This document shows, in pieces, positions 15,749-22,968 of a stretch of DNA of 23,343 nt. Numbering within the stretch: position 1 is the first letter of the stretch; every line of letters starts with the position of its first letter. A model generated the notes under the pieces. It made no database searches, was not told the origin of the DNA, and saw only the letters and a program-made list of their open reading frames with translations. The DNA is from CBDBJK01 sp965206395 (GTDB taxonomy: Bacteria > Chloroflexota > Dehalococcoidia > Lucifugimonadales > CATOSD01). Position numbers and translations under genes: made by a program. The stretch is taken from NCBI GenBank assembly GCA_965206395.1, contig CBDBJK010000029.1, forward strand, positions 1 to 23,343. The letters are read 5' to 3'.

Positions 15749-16525
15749 ATGTATTCAGTCGATCTTGTAGGCAAGAAGGCTATCATCTTCGGCGTCGCAA
15801 ACCAGCGCAGCATCGCGTGGGCCATCGCCCAGATTCTTCACGAGGCCGGGGCGAAAATCGCCATCGCCTATCAGGGCGAGCGCGTGAAGGATGGCGTCGC
15901 CAAGCTCACCGATGCCTGGGATGACACGCCGCTCATAGAGTGCGACGTTAGCTCGGACGACAACGTCGAAGCCGCCTTCAAGCAGGTGGCCGACGAGTTC
16001 GGCAGCCTGGACATCATCGTGCATAGCATCGCATTCGCCAACCGCGACGACCTCGGCGGCCGGTTCGTGGACACCGGACGCGAGGGGTTCCGCATCGCCC
16101 TGGACATAAGCGCATACTCGCTGCTGCCCATCGCCAGATTCGGCTCGCCCCTGATGGCGGCAAATGGAGGAAGCATTCTTGCGATGACCTTTCAGGCGGC
16201 GGAGCGGGCGTTTCCCGGCTACAACATCATGGGCACAGCCAAGGCCGCTCTGGAAAACGAGGTCAGGCTGCTAGCCGCAGAGCTTGGCGCCGAAAACATC
16301 AGGGTCAACGCCATCTCCGCCGGGCCGCTTAATACGCTTTCCTCGCGGGTCATCAGCGGATACAGGGACATGAAGCGTATCCACGCGGAACGCTCTCCCA
16401 TGAAGCGCAACATCACCGTCGAGGAAGTCGCCAAGACCGCGCTGTACCTTTGCAGCGACCTTGCCAGCGGCGTCACCGGCGAGACTGTCCACGTGGATAC
16501 CGGCTATCACGTTATGGGCATATAG
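15749..16525 (+). CDS. fabI: Enoyl-[acyl-carrier-protein] reductase, FabI type
   Basis: A 258-aa short-chain dehydrogenase of the FabI group, which reduces enoyl-ACP with NADH in the last step of fatty acid elongation. The nucleotide-binding start is GVANQRSIAWAIA (15-27), typical for FabI. The active site is Tyr158 and Lys165 (YNIMGTAK, Y-x6-K). The equivalent of E. coli Tyr146 is Phe148, as in mycobacterial InhA. Length and motifs are normal. The start at 15749 is preceded by ggagcttatg, with cggagg... about 8 nt upstream. It is followed by the split TPP enzyme genes rather than by other fab genes. Confidence 0.9.
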   Translation: MYSVDLVGKKAIIFGVANQRSIAWAIAQILHEAGAKIAIAYQGERVKDGVAKLTDAWDDTPLIECDVSSDDNVEAAFKQVADEFGSLDIIVHSIAFANRDDLGGRFVDTGREGFRIALDISAYSLLPIARFGSPLMAANGGSILAMTFQAAERAFPGYNIMGTAKAALENEVRLLAAELGAENIRVNAISAGPLNTLSSRVISGYRDMKRIHAERSPMKRNITVEEVAKTALYLCSDLASGVTGETVHVDTGYHVMGI

Positions 16526-16568
16526 ACCCTCGATCAACTGCTCTCCACGAATGGAGAAAATACGTATC

Positions 16569-16605
16569 CCTTCCCTTGTCCTATCACGGAAGGAAGGAGG
16601 GAAGG
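16569..16605 (+). promoter_or_regulatory. Hairpin in the leader of the TPP enzyme operon
   Basis: ccttccct (16569-16576) pairs with agggaagg (16598-16605) around a loop containing a second small tcc/gga pairing. It lies 19 nt before ATG 16624, between the FabI stop and the TPP genes. It could be a terminator for fabI, a leader structure, or a degenerate member of the repeat family. No riboswitch core such as the TPP riboswitch motif was seen. Confidence 0.3.
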
Positions 16606-16623
16606 TTAGGAAGAGGAAAAGCC

Positions 16624-17130
16624 ATGAATTGGGCCGAGACTATAGTGCAGGCGTTGAAGGACAACGAAGTGTCTCTCATCGTCTACGTGCCAGACATAAG
16701 CATCCATCAGGTCACACGGCTGATGGAGGACGACCCCTACTTTCACGTCGTGGCAGCATCGCGGGAGGAAGAGGCAATCGGCATCGCGGCGGGCAGCTAC
16801 GCCGTCGGACGCAATGCCGCCGTGTTCATGCAGTCGAGCGGCTTCGGCAACTGCATAAACGCCATCGCCAGCCTGTGCATCCCATGCCGCGTACCCATAC
16901 CGATGTTCATCAACCTGCGCGGCGAAGTCGGCGAGTTCAACATTGCTCAGGTGGCTATGGGCAGAACGACCCGGCCAATCCTCGACCTCTTTGGATTGCC
17001 CCACTACACGCTGGACGGCGACGACAGGCTGCTACAGAGAGTCGGCGGAGCGCTAAAGCTATGCTACTCTTCGAGGCAACCACTGGCCCTGTGCCTGACG
17101 CCGATGCTTCACGGAGGCAAACTTGCATAG
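16624..17130 (+). CDS. TPP enzyme, pyrimidine-binding subunit (ComD-like)
   Basis: A 168-aa N-terminal (PYR) domain of a thiamine-diphosphate enzyme, as a separate protein. It resembles sulfopyruvate decarboxylase alpha / phosphonopyruvate decarboxylase-type subunits. ASREEEAIGIAAGSYA carries the TPP-activating glutamate (Glu49 by alignment to the E-x9-Y pattern). MQSSGFGNCINAIASLC is the usual next motif. Start ATG 16624 follows AGAGG, 7 nt upstream. The 3' end overlaps the partner gene by 8 nt. In archaeal ComDE the two subunits together decarboxylate sulfopyruvate to sulfoacetaldehyde; another 2-oxoacid could be the substrate here. Confidence 0.87.
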   Translation: MNWAETIVQALKDNEVSLIVYVPDISIHQVTRLMEDDPYFHVVAASREEEAIGIAAGSYAVGRNAAVFMQSSGFGNCINAIASLCIPCRVPIPMFINLRGEVGEFNIAQVAMGRTTRPILDLFGLPHYTLDGDDRLLQRVGGALKLCYSSRQPLALCLTPMLHGGKLA

Positions 17131-17677
17131 ATTCTCTGCAACCAAAAGGCTGCTCGAACACGCGGGTGACCTGCCCGTCGTCGCCAATCTTGGCCCAACG
17201 ACCGACGAGCTATGGCATGCGGGACACCGCGACCGCAATTTCTATACATACGGCTCTATGGGCCTGTGCTCGTCCATAGCCCTCGGTATGTCGCTATCGA
17301 CAGAGGAAAAGGTTATTTCGCTGGACGGCGACGGCTCGATGCTGATGAACATGGGAACCATCGCCACCATAGGGCGAGAGAAGCCGCGTAACCTCGTAGT
17401 CATCGTCTGGGACAACGAGCAGTGGGCACAGACGGGCAATCAATCCAGCCACACCGCGTTCGGCACCGACCTTGAGGATGTCGCAAAGGGCTGTGGCATC
17501 ACAAAGACGGCGACAGTGCGGGACGAGGAAGAACTTGAGACCGTATTCCGGCAGGCGCTAGAAGAAGATGGCCCCTGGTTCATCGTCGCCAAGATAATAG
17601 AGGAGGAATACCTGCCTGTCGCTCCCATCGAGCCGGAGATGACGCTCTATCGCTTCCGCAACTCTTTTGCGGAGTAG
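17123..17677 (+). CDS. TPP enzyme, diphosphate-binding subunit (ComE-like)
   Basis: A 184-aa C-terminal (PP) domain. The TPP/Mg motif is present: GDG (69-71) in LDGDGSMLMNMG and Asn98 in VWDNEQW, giving the standard GDG-x26-N spacing. The start is TTG 17123 with GGAGG 7 nt upstream; it overlaps the stop of the PYR subunit by 8 nt (TTGCATAG), and no ATG would keep the N-terminal HRFSATKRLLEHAGDLPVVANLG segment. Both subunits are expected to form an alpha2beta2 enzyme. The C-terminal KIIEEEYLPVAPIEP segment is typical of the sulfopyruvate decarboxylase group. Confidence 0.87.
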   Translation: MHRFSATKRLLEHAGDLPVVANLGPTTDELWHAGHRDRNFYTYGSMGLCSSIALGMSLSTEEKVISLDGDGSMLMNMGTIATIGREKPRNLVVIVWDNEQWAQTGNQSSHTAFGTDLEDVAKGCGITKTATVRDEEELETVFRQALEEDGPWFIVAKIIEEEYLPVAPIEPEMTLYRFRNSFAE

Positions 17678-17682
17678 GTCTT

Positions 17683-17988
17683 TCATTCACGCATAAGGCG
17701 GTCTGACTCGCCAACCGACCTGTGGTACTGCTCCTCAGTGGCGCTCACATCGACGCCATGCTTCTCGGCTAATCTATAGAGGTCATAAACGCTCGTCCCA
17801 AGAAGCTCTGCGGCCCGTGTTGCGCTGAGGCGTCCGTCTTCCACCATCCGCAACGCGTAGTCTTCCGCTCCTCGATACAACCACTGGCGCAAAGTCGTTG
17901 CCTTATCTGTGCGCTGCTCCTCGGCACAGAGCATAACCAGTTCCAGCAAGCTATCGGACACTCGTAACGGAACTACTTTGTTTTTCAT
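17683..17988 (-). CDS. UPF0175-like antitoxin / ribbon-helix-helix-type small protein
   Basis: A 101-aa protein. N-terminal VVPLRVSDSLLELVMLCAEEQRTDKATTLRQWLYRGAEDYALRM looks like a ribbon-helix-helix DNA-binding region. It is followed by DGRLSATRAAELLGTSVYDLYRLAEKHGVDV, which resembles UPF0175 antitoxins (S-x-x-AAELAG-S-x-x-E). ATG 17988 is chosen because AAAGG lies 9 nt upstream; ATG 17997 directly abuts it. UPF0175 proteins usually pair with PIN-type toxins (DUF3368), but no PIN gene is present on either side here, so it is an orphan in this window. Its 3' end lies 5 nt from the TPP subunit's stop, convergent. Confidence 0.7.
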   Translation of the reverse strand: MKNKVVPLRVSDSLLELVMLCAEEQRTDKATTLRQWLYRGAEDYALRMVEDGRLSATRAAELLGTSVYDLYRLAEKHGVDVSATEEQYHRSVGESDRLMRE

Positions 17989-18178
17989 TGCTTTCATCCT
18001 TTATCACAAGCCTTCACTCATGATAGCAGACAGCCAAAATCGCAACGCTCCGAACGCTATGCGGCTATCAATGGAAATATAAGAGAGGCGAGCCTTTTGA
18101 AAGACTCGCCCCTATGTGTCTGGTTTTGCTCTGCGCTTCATGGGACATCTCTAGCCGGAATTGGCGGTAGAGCTGTCG

Positions 18179-18343
18179 CTAAACGCGACCCCAGGGGGTT
18201 ATTTTGATGGAAGCCTGAAAGTCCTTCCTGGCTTCGTCGGCGGTGGGGCCGCTTGAATTGGCGTGCCTCTGAACGTTCGTGTAATAGCTGCTGAACTCAG
18301 AACTGCCACTGCGCCGGATTGAGTTGAAGAATTTGTTTAGCAT
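18179..18343 (-). CDS. Small protein of 54 aa, unknown function
   Basis: ATG 18343 to TAG 18179, with AAGGAG 9 nt upstream (complement of 18353-18358). The sequence begins MLNKFFNSIRRSGSSEFSSY and ends ASIKITPWGRV; the middle holds TADEARKDF. It is mildly basic, with no membrane helix and no recognisable domain. Support is the strong SD, an ordinary codon pattern and an otherwise empty 530-nt gap. It stands alone between the antitoxin-like gene and the MFS gene on the same strand. It might be a cofactor, toxin or stress protein; none is supported. The frame is too short for default gene callers with a high length cut-off. Confidence 0.6.
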   Translation of the reverse strand: MLNKFFNSIRRSGSSEFSSYYTNVQRHANSSGPTADEARKDFQASIKITPWGRV

Positions 18344-18529
18344 GTTGTTACTCTCCTTGATTGATTGTTTCCAAATTTGTTATGAGTCAATAGTATCGTG
18401 GTTTGCTCAGCGTGTAATCGGCAAGACGCCTGATTTCTGTGTGGACAAAATGTTGATTTGGCGTGGTACTAACTACTGACGGGACTATCATACGAGAGGC
18501 GGATTTTCCAGAAATAGGAAGATGCGGAG

Positions 18530-19876
18530 TTAGCCGTCTGCGTTTTGCCGCTGCTCGTCGGCCTGGATTCGCTGCCTGAGCGACGGCATGAGCAGCACGA
18601 CTAGGGTGAGCGCCACTATCCCTATGCCCGCGTTCAGGCCGATGGCGAACATGGGGCTGTATGCGTTGGCAACGGCTCCAACCAACAGAGCGCCAAGAGG
18701 GCCAGCGCCAATTGCGAGGCTGATTACCCCCAAAGCCCTGCCTCGCATGTCTTCCCTGGCTACCAGCATGATAATCGTCGCCTGCATGGTACCGAACCCC
18801 GCCCCTCCAAGCCCCAGAACGAGCAGGATGCCTAACGATAGCGGGTAAGAGCGCGAAAACGAGAACATAAGCAACGCAAATAGAGCAATCATCGAGCCGC
18901 CCAGGTACACACGCCCGTGATGGCGGAAGCCCCTCATCGAGGCTATAAACATTGAGCCGACAAGAGAGCCAAAGCCGTCAGTAGCTATGAGTATCCCCAT
19001 AAGTCCTGGCCCTACACCCAGCACATCTGTGGCGATAATTGGCATGATCTGTATGTACGAGAACACGAAGAGATTCATCAAAATGGTTACGGCAATGGTC
19101 GCTAGGATGATTCTATTGCCCCGCACATACCGAAACCCCTCTATGAGGTTGCGGAATATACTTGGAGAATCGTGACCCGCTCTTTGCTTCGATTCGACGG
19201 CGTCAGATTCGCCAGCCGGGCCGCTCGTCTGATTCCCGCCGTCAGTCTCAGAGCGTGGCGGAATTCTCACAGACCATATCAGCGCTACGGCTATCAGTTG
19301 GAACGCCATGACTACGAAGTACCCGCCTTCGACATCCACCAGGTTTATGAGCACACCGGCCAGAGCAGGCCCCATCATCCTGCTTGAGTGCATCGCCACC
19401 GAGTCGAGCGCAATGGCATTTGTCACACCAGAACTGCCTAGAAGACTGTGGATGATCGAACGGCGCGACGGAGAGTCCAAAGCCCAGCCTGCGCCGCTCA
19501 CCACCATCGCCACGTACGCGTACCAGTACTGCACCAACCCAGTATTCAGAAGCACCACCATAACCAGCACAGCGATGGAATTAATCGCCTGAGTGGTTAT
19601 GAGCAGTCGCCGCCTGTCCAGACGGTCGGCCAACGCTCCGCCAAACACCCCTAGCAGGAGCATAGGCCCCATGCCGAAGAAGCCAACGAGCGCCACTAAA
19701 AACGGGGAATCGGTAAGTTGGAGGACCATCCAACCCAGCAAAGTCATCTGCATCCATCGGGAGATGTAGGAAAAGAAGTTGGCGGGCCAGAGAAGCCGGA
19801 AGTTGCGGTTCTGGAAGGCGTGAAACGTCCGAAGCGTGCGCACTCTTCCAGGGGTTTTTTGTGAAGTAGATGACAT
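18530..19876 (-). CDS. MFS transporter, enterobactin-exporter-like (MFS_3/DUF894) family
   Basis: A 448-aa membrane protein with about 12 hydrophobic helices. The MFS motif A is visible as GGALADRLDRRRLL after helix 2, and the helix 4/5 loop SGAGWALDSPSRRSII is typical of the enterobactin exporter-like branch (EntS). The long, hydrophilic middle loop is around residues 205-245. These proteins export siderophores, drugs or metabolites by proton antiport. ATG 19876 has no SD; an upstream in-frame ATG 19960 has only a weak AGGTC. A TACAAT box ends about 16 nt before 19876, so a short-leadered or leaderless mRNA is possible. The C-terminus is an acidic/Gln-rich tail. Confidence 0.85.
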   Translation of the reverse strand: MSSTSQKTPGRVRTLRTFHAFQNRNFRLLWPANFFSYISRWMQMTLLGWMVLQLTDSPFLVALVGFFGMGPMLLLGVFGGALADRLDRRRLLITTQAINSIAVLVMVVLLNTGLVQYWYAYVAMVVSGAGWALDSPSRRSIIHSLLGSSGVTNAIALDSVAMHSSRMMGPALAGVLINLVDVEGGYFVVMAFQLIAVALIWSVRIPPRSETDGGNQTSGPAGESDAVESKQRAGHDSPSIFRNLIEGFRYVRGNRIILATIAVTILMNLFVFSYIQIMPIIATDVLGVGPGLMGILIATDGFGSLVGSMFIASMRGFRHHGRVYLGGSMIALFALLMFSFSRSYPLSLGILLVLGLGGAGFGTMQATIIMLVAREDMRGRALGVISLAIGAGPLGALLVGAVANAYSPMFAIGLNAGIGIVALTLVVLLMPSLRQRIQADEQRQNADG

Positions 19877-20184
19877 GAAATCGCTGATTATTGTATATCC
19901 CAGCGACGCCCAGGGAAAGAGGTCTTCGGCCCTGGCACAATCCTCTTCGGATGTTAGCATTCGACCTGACGTGGGTCTTAGCGACAGTGGTATTCACGAA
20001 TTATCCACGTTGGTTCACTAAATTGTCGCCAATACGCCTTGTTTCATCCACCGGGTTGTTCACCCACACATGGTATACCGATAAGGGATAATCCTGCCCC
20101 TGCCATCTCGCAATTAATTGTCTCTTTTGTCTCTCTTTGTGATATCTGTGTGCTAATTTAAGAACCGAAGCAGGGACAGCGCAT
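19877..20184. other. Divergent intergenic region between MFS gene and PqqD cassette
   Basis: This 308-nt region holds the 5' ends of two divergent units. No gene, tRNA or repeat was recognised. It is AT-richer toward 20100-20160. A tentative promoter for the + strand cassette is listed separately. The MFS frame extends to 19960 on the opposite strand. Confidence 0.5.
20118..20145 (+). promoter_or_regulatory. Possible sigma70-type promoter of the PqqD/FG-GAP/HprK-like cassette
   Basis: TTGTCT at 20118-20123 (-35, four of six) and TGATAT at 20140-20145 (-10, four of six) are separated by 16 nt. The start would be near 20152, leaving a leader of about 33 nt before ATG 20185. Consensus match is modest. 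Confidence 0.3.
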
Positions 20185-20466
20185 ATGGAAAATCTACAAG
20201 ACCAATCGATAAAACCTCTGTCCAGAAACGATATGGTGGGGGAGCAGATAGACCAGGAGTTATTCCTTTACGACGAGAGCAATGGAGTCGTCCATTCACT
20301 AAACGGCGGGGCTGCTCTGGTCTGGTTCCTCTGTGACGGAACCAGAAATGCAGCCAGCATTGCCGAAGAGATAGCCGATACCTTTTCCCTGCAAAACCAG
20401 GAGGTGTTGGCCGACGTGCGCGAAGCCTTGGTTAAGTTTCAGGAGTTGGACCTGTTGGAATCCTGA
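20185..20466 (+). CDS. PqqD-family peptide-binding protein (RiPP recognition element)
   Basis: A 93-aa standalone PqqD-like domain. PqqD binds the leader of a precursor peptide and hands it to the maturation enzyme; the fold is a three-strand, three-helix winged domain. Visible features are VGEQIDQELFLYDESNGVVHSLNGGAALVWFLCDGTRNAASIAEEIADTF and a C-terminal helix ALVKFQELDLLES. The length is normal for a standalone member. ATG 20185 has AGGGA about 8 nt upstream. It opens a three-gene run, with 36 nt to the next start, and is likely co-transcribed. No radical SAM or asparagine-synthetase gene is next to it. Confidence 0.85.
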   Translation: MENLQDQSIKPLSRNDMVGEQIDQELFLYDESNGVVHSLNGGAALVWFLCDGTRNAASIAEEIADTFSLQNQEVLADVREALVKFQELDLLES

Positions 20467-20502
20467 GTTTGCCTGGTCAGGCATATTGTATAAAGGAATG
20501 CC

Positions 20503-21888
20503 GTGGAAGAAAACGAGAAACACGTAGATCAATACTTCAAGCGTCTCATCACGCGGCGGCAGGCTATCAAAGCTGGTGGGCTGGCCGCGCTAGGACTCGC
20601 CTTTAGCAAGCCTGTAATCAAGTCCATTTATCCCAAGTCCATATTCGCATCCTCCTATGGTGGTGGCTCGTCAGAGCCATCCCCAGGCGGTGGGACTGGC
20701 GGGGGCGGCGGCCCTGTAATCATGTGGATGCAGATCAAGAAGCTGTTAGCCGGAGATGGCGTTGCCGGCGACGATCTAGGTATCTCCGTGTCCATCAGCG
20801 GCGATTTTGCGGTCGTTGGGGCCATTAGCGATGATGACTCTAAAGGCGCGACCTACATCTTCAGGCGCGATGAGGGCGGTCTTGATAACTGGGGAGAGAT
20901 CAAGAAGCTGACCGCCAGTGACGGCGCGGCAAATGACAAGTTCGGCGTTTCTGTAGCCATCGACGGCGATACCGTCATCGTCGGGGCTATCGGAGACGAC
21001 GACCTCAAAGGGTCGGCCAGCATATTCAGGCGCGACGAGGGTGGACCAAACAACTGGGGCGAGGTCAAAAAGCTGACCCCTCCAACCTCCCAATCTCCAT
21101 TTCCATTTCCTGTTCCTGAATCGTTCGGGACGGCCGTAGCTATCAGCGGTGACACCGCCGTAGTGGGAGCGGCTCTGCACGATTTTTTCCTTGGGTCGGT
21201 TTTCGTCTACAGGCGCGACGAGGGCGGGTCGGACAACTGGGGACAGGTCAAGAAGCTAACCGCTCCACTCCCTCGCATCATCGGCGATGAGTTCGGCATC
21301 TCTGTCGCTATCGACGAGGATGCTATCATTGTCGGAGCCGCGGGAGAGTCTGCCTCACAGGGCGCGGTGTACGTCTTCGTGCGCAATCTGGGCGGCGTCG
21401 AAAACTGGGGCCAGGAGGATGGCAAGCTGACCGCCAACGACGGCGCAGCAGGCGACGGCTTTGGAACCTCCGTGGATATCGACGGAGATACCGCCATTAT
21501 CGGGGCCGTTCAGGACGATGATAACGGCGGCAATTCAGGTTCAGCTTATGCTTTCGTGCGCAGCGCGGGGGTCTGGAGCCAGCAGGACAAGCTGACTGCT
21601 CTTGATAGCGCGGCAAGCGACAACTTCGGAGAATCTGTAGCCATCAATGGCGACACCGCCGTAGTTGGAGCCGTTGGCAACGACAGCGACAGAGGCTCAG
21701 CCTATATATTCAAGCGCGGTGTGGGCGGCCCTAACAACTGGGGACAGATATCGAATTTGATTGCGCTGGATGGTACAGCAAGCGACCGCTTCGGGGGTTC
21801 AGTAGCTATCAGTCAGGAAGATACCGTAGTGGTCGGGGCCTCTGGCGACGATGACTCCAGAGGCGCAGCCTACATCTTCAAGGACTAG
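20503..21888 (+). CDS. Secreted seven-repeat FG-GAP (beta-propeller) protein with twin-arginine-like leader
   Basis: A 461-aa protein from a GTG start with AAAGGA about 6 nt upstream. Residues 1-50 form a leader: acidic MEENEKHVDQYFK, then ITRRQAIKAGGLAALGLAF (Arg18-Arg19, hydrophobic stretch), then a KPVIKS segment. This resembles a Tat signal. A Gly/Ser/Pro-rich linker follows (about 51-72). Residues 78-461 hold seven ~55-residue repeats of the FG-GAP type (KLTA-DGAA-D-FG-SVAI-GDTAVVGA-DDD--GSAYIF-R--GG-NNWGQ), so a complete seven-bladed propeller is expected. No membrane anchor or C-terminal sorting tail is seen. It is likely exported and may be the target of the flanking PqqD and HprK-like proteins (inference). 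Confidence 0.85.
   Translation: MEENEKHVDQYFKRLITRRQAIKAGGLAALGLAFSKPVIKSIYPKSIFASSYGGGSSEPSPGGGTGGGGGPVIMWMQIKKLLAGDGVAGDDLGISVSISGDFAVVGAISDDDSKGATYIFRRDEGGLDNWGEIKKLTASDGAANDKFGVSVAIDGDTVIVGAIGDDDLKGSASIFRRDEGGPNNWGEVKKLTPPTSQSPFPFPVPESFGTAVAISGDTAVVGAALHDFFLGSVFVYRRDEGGSDNWGQVKKLTAPLPRIIGDEFGISVAIDEDAIIVGAAGESASQGAVYVFVRNLGGVENWGQEDGKLTANDGAAGDGFGTSVDIDGDTAIIGAVQDDDNGGNSGSAYAFVRSAGVWSQQDKLTALDSAASDNFGESVAINGDTAVVGAVGNDSDRGSAYIFKRGVGGPNNWGQISNLIALDGTASDRFGGSVAISQEDTVVVGASGDDDSRGAAYIFKD
20734..21888 (+). repeat. Seven tandem FG-GAP repeats inside the propeller gene
   Basis: Seven protein-level repeats of about 150-190 nt begin near 20734, 20896, 21064, 21247, 21415, 21586 and 21748. The last is shorter and ends at the stop. 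They are diverged at DNA level apart from short shared pieces such as aggcgcgacgagggcgg. Repeat 3 carries a Pro/Phe insertion, SQSPFPFPVPE, at its start. Confidence 0.7.
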
Positions 21889-21942
21889 CGAAAAGGGGCC
21901 TCTCCTGCATTATTCCTCAGAAAATATGGAACAGATACCAAC

Positions 21943-22887
21943 GTGAGCATAGGCACGGAGAAGACCTCTCTAACGGAAAGTGAACGCTCCAAAAAGAAGC
22001 TCGACGCTCAAGCATGGGTGTCGAGCGACAGCTATCAGATGCTCGGCAAGAGCGTGATGGTACGCTCCACCTCGTCTGAGTTTGCCAATCAGGTGCGATC
22101 GCTGTTTCGATCCTTTCCGATGAACTCATTAGGCAGCGCATCGCCTGACCTGATCCTCTCAGTTATCGTGGCGACTCTTCTCAAAGGCCACGATGGTACG
22201 CCCTATAATTTTGTGTACAGCAACTACACCAAGATCGAGGCCACTACGAGCTATTGGAGGCTTTTCCGTCTTCTGGAGTGGCAGATGGATTTGTTCGTGA
22301 GCGAGGCGGTGGAAGACTCGCTTCTCTTGCACTCTGGAGCGGTGGTGAAAAACGGAGCGGGATTCATATTTCCCGGAGAGTCCGAAAGCGGGAAGAGCAG
22401 CCTGACAACCTTTATGGTAACCAAGGGCTATGGCTATCTCTCCGACGAGTTGGCCGCCATCGACCCCTCTACAGGCGAGTTGCACGCCTTTCCTAAGCCC
22501 CTGAGCATCAAGGATACCTCGGTGTTCCCAACACTAGTAGACCGCGACAACCTGTGGGTTGGCCCGCCTGATGGCGAAATAGTTGACGAGGAACCTGTCT
22601 GGTACGCCCATGCAGAGGATGTAGCGCCGCAGCCAATCGAGGACTCCGCCCCGGTCCGGTATATCATCTTCCCCAGGTACGATTCCTCGACTGCGCCCAG
22701 CCTTCAGCCCCTGGCTTTGGACGAGGCCATGCGAAGGCTCATCGAGAACTGTGTCAATCTTCAGAGGTTTGGCAGAGAAGGGCTTGGCGTTCTGGGTAAC
22801 CTGCTGCGCGGAGCACGCGCCTTCTCGCTCACAACCAACAGCCTTGAGGATACGACAGCCCTGGTCAACGAACTGGTCGAAGGCTAG
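21943..22887 (+). CDS. HPr-kinase-like P-loop protein
   Basis: A 314-aa protein whose middle half resembles the C-terminal domain of HPr kinase/phosphorylase: SLLLHSGAVVKNGAGFIFPGESESGKSSLTTFM with Walker A at 145-153 (Lys151, Ser152), then YGYLSDELAAIDPSTGELHAFPKPLSIK, typical of HprK-related kinases found next to PqqD proteins. The N-terminal 100 residues are unlike the HprK N-domain. C-terminal LVNELVEG is short and lacks the classical HprK tail. The GTG start at 21943 has no clear SD, so the exact start is uncertain. It is 54 nt after the FG-GAP stop, probably one operon. No HPr or PTS gene is visible, so regulation of carbon uptake is unlikely. Confidence 0.82.
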   Translation: MSIGTEKTSLTESERSKKKLDAQAWVSSDSYQMLGKSVMVRSTSSEFANQVRSLFRSFPMNSLGSASPDLILSVIVATLLKGHDGTPYNFVYSNYTKIEATTSYWRLFRLLEWQMDLFVSEAVEDSLLLHSGAVVKNGAGFIFPGESESGKSSLTTFMVTKGYGYLSDELAAIDPSTGELHAFPKPLSIKDTSVFPTLVDRDNLWVGPPDGEIVDEEPVWYAHAEDVAPQPIEDSAPVRYIIFPRYDSSTAPSLQPLALDEAMRRLIENCVNLQRFGREGLGVLGNLLRGARAFSLTTNSLEDTTALVNELVEG

Positions 22888-22968
22888 GACGTACGCACAG
22901 GTCTGTGGTTCCTCTTGAAGAGACATCTATGTGGTTTGGGGTGTCCTCGATGCGTTCTATGCATGCCT

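Noticed and set aside
20185..22887. Lasso-peptide cluster (PqqD-like B1 plus HprK-like)
   Set aside because: No asparagine-synthetase-like cyclase, no B2 transglutaminase-like protease and no small precursor gene were found in the 2.7 kb; the intervening gene is a large propeller protein.
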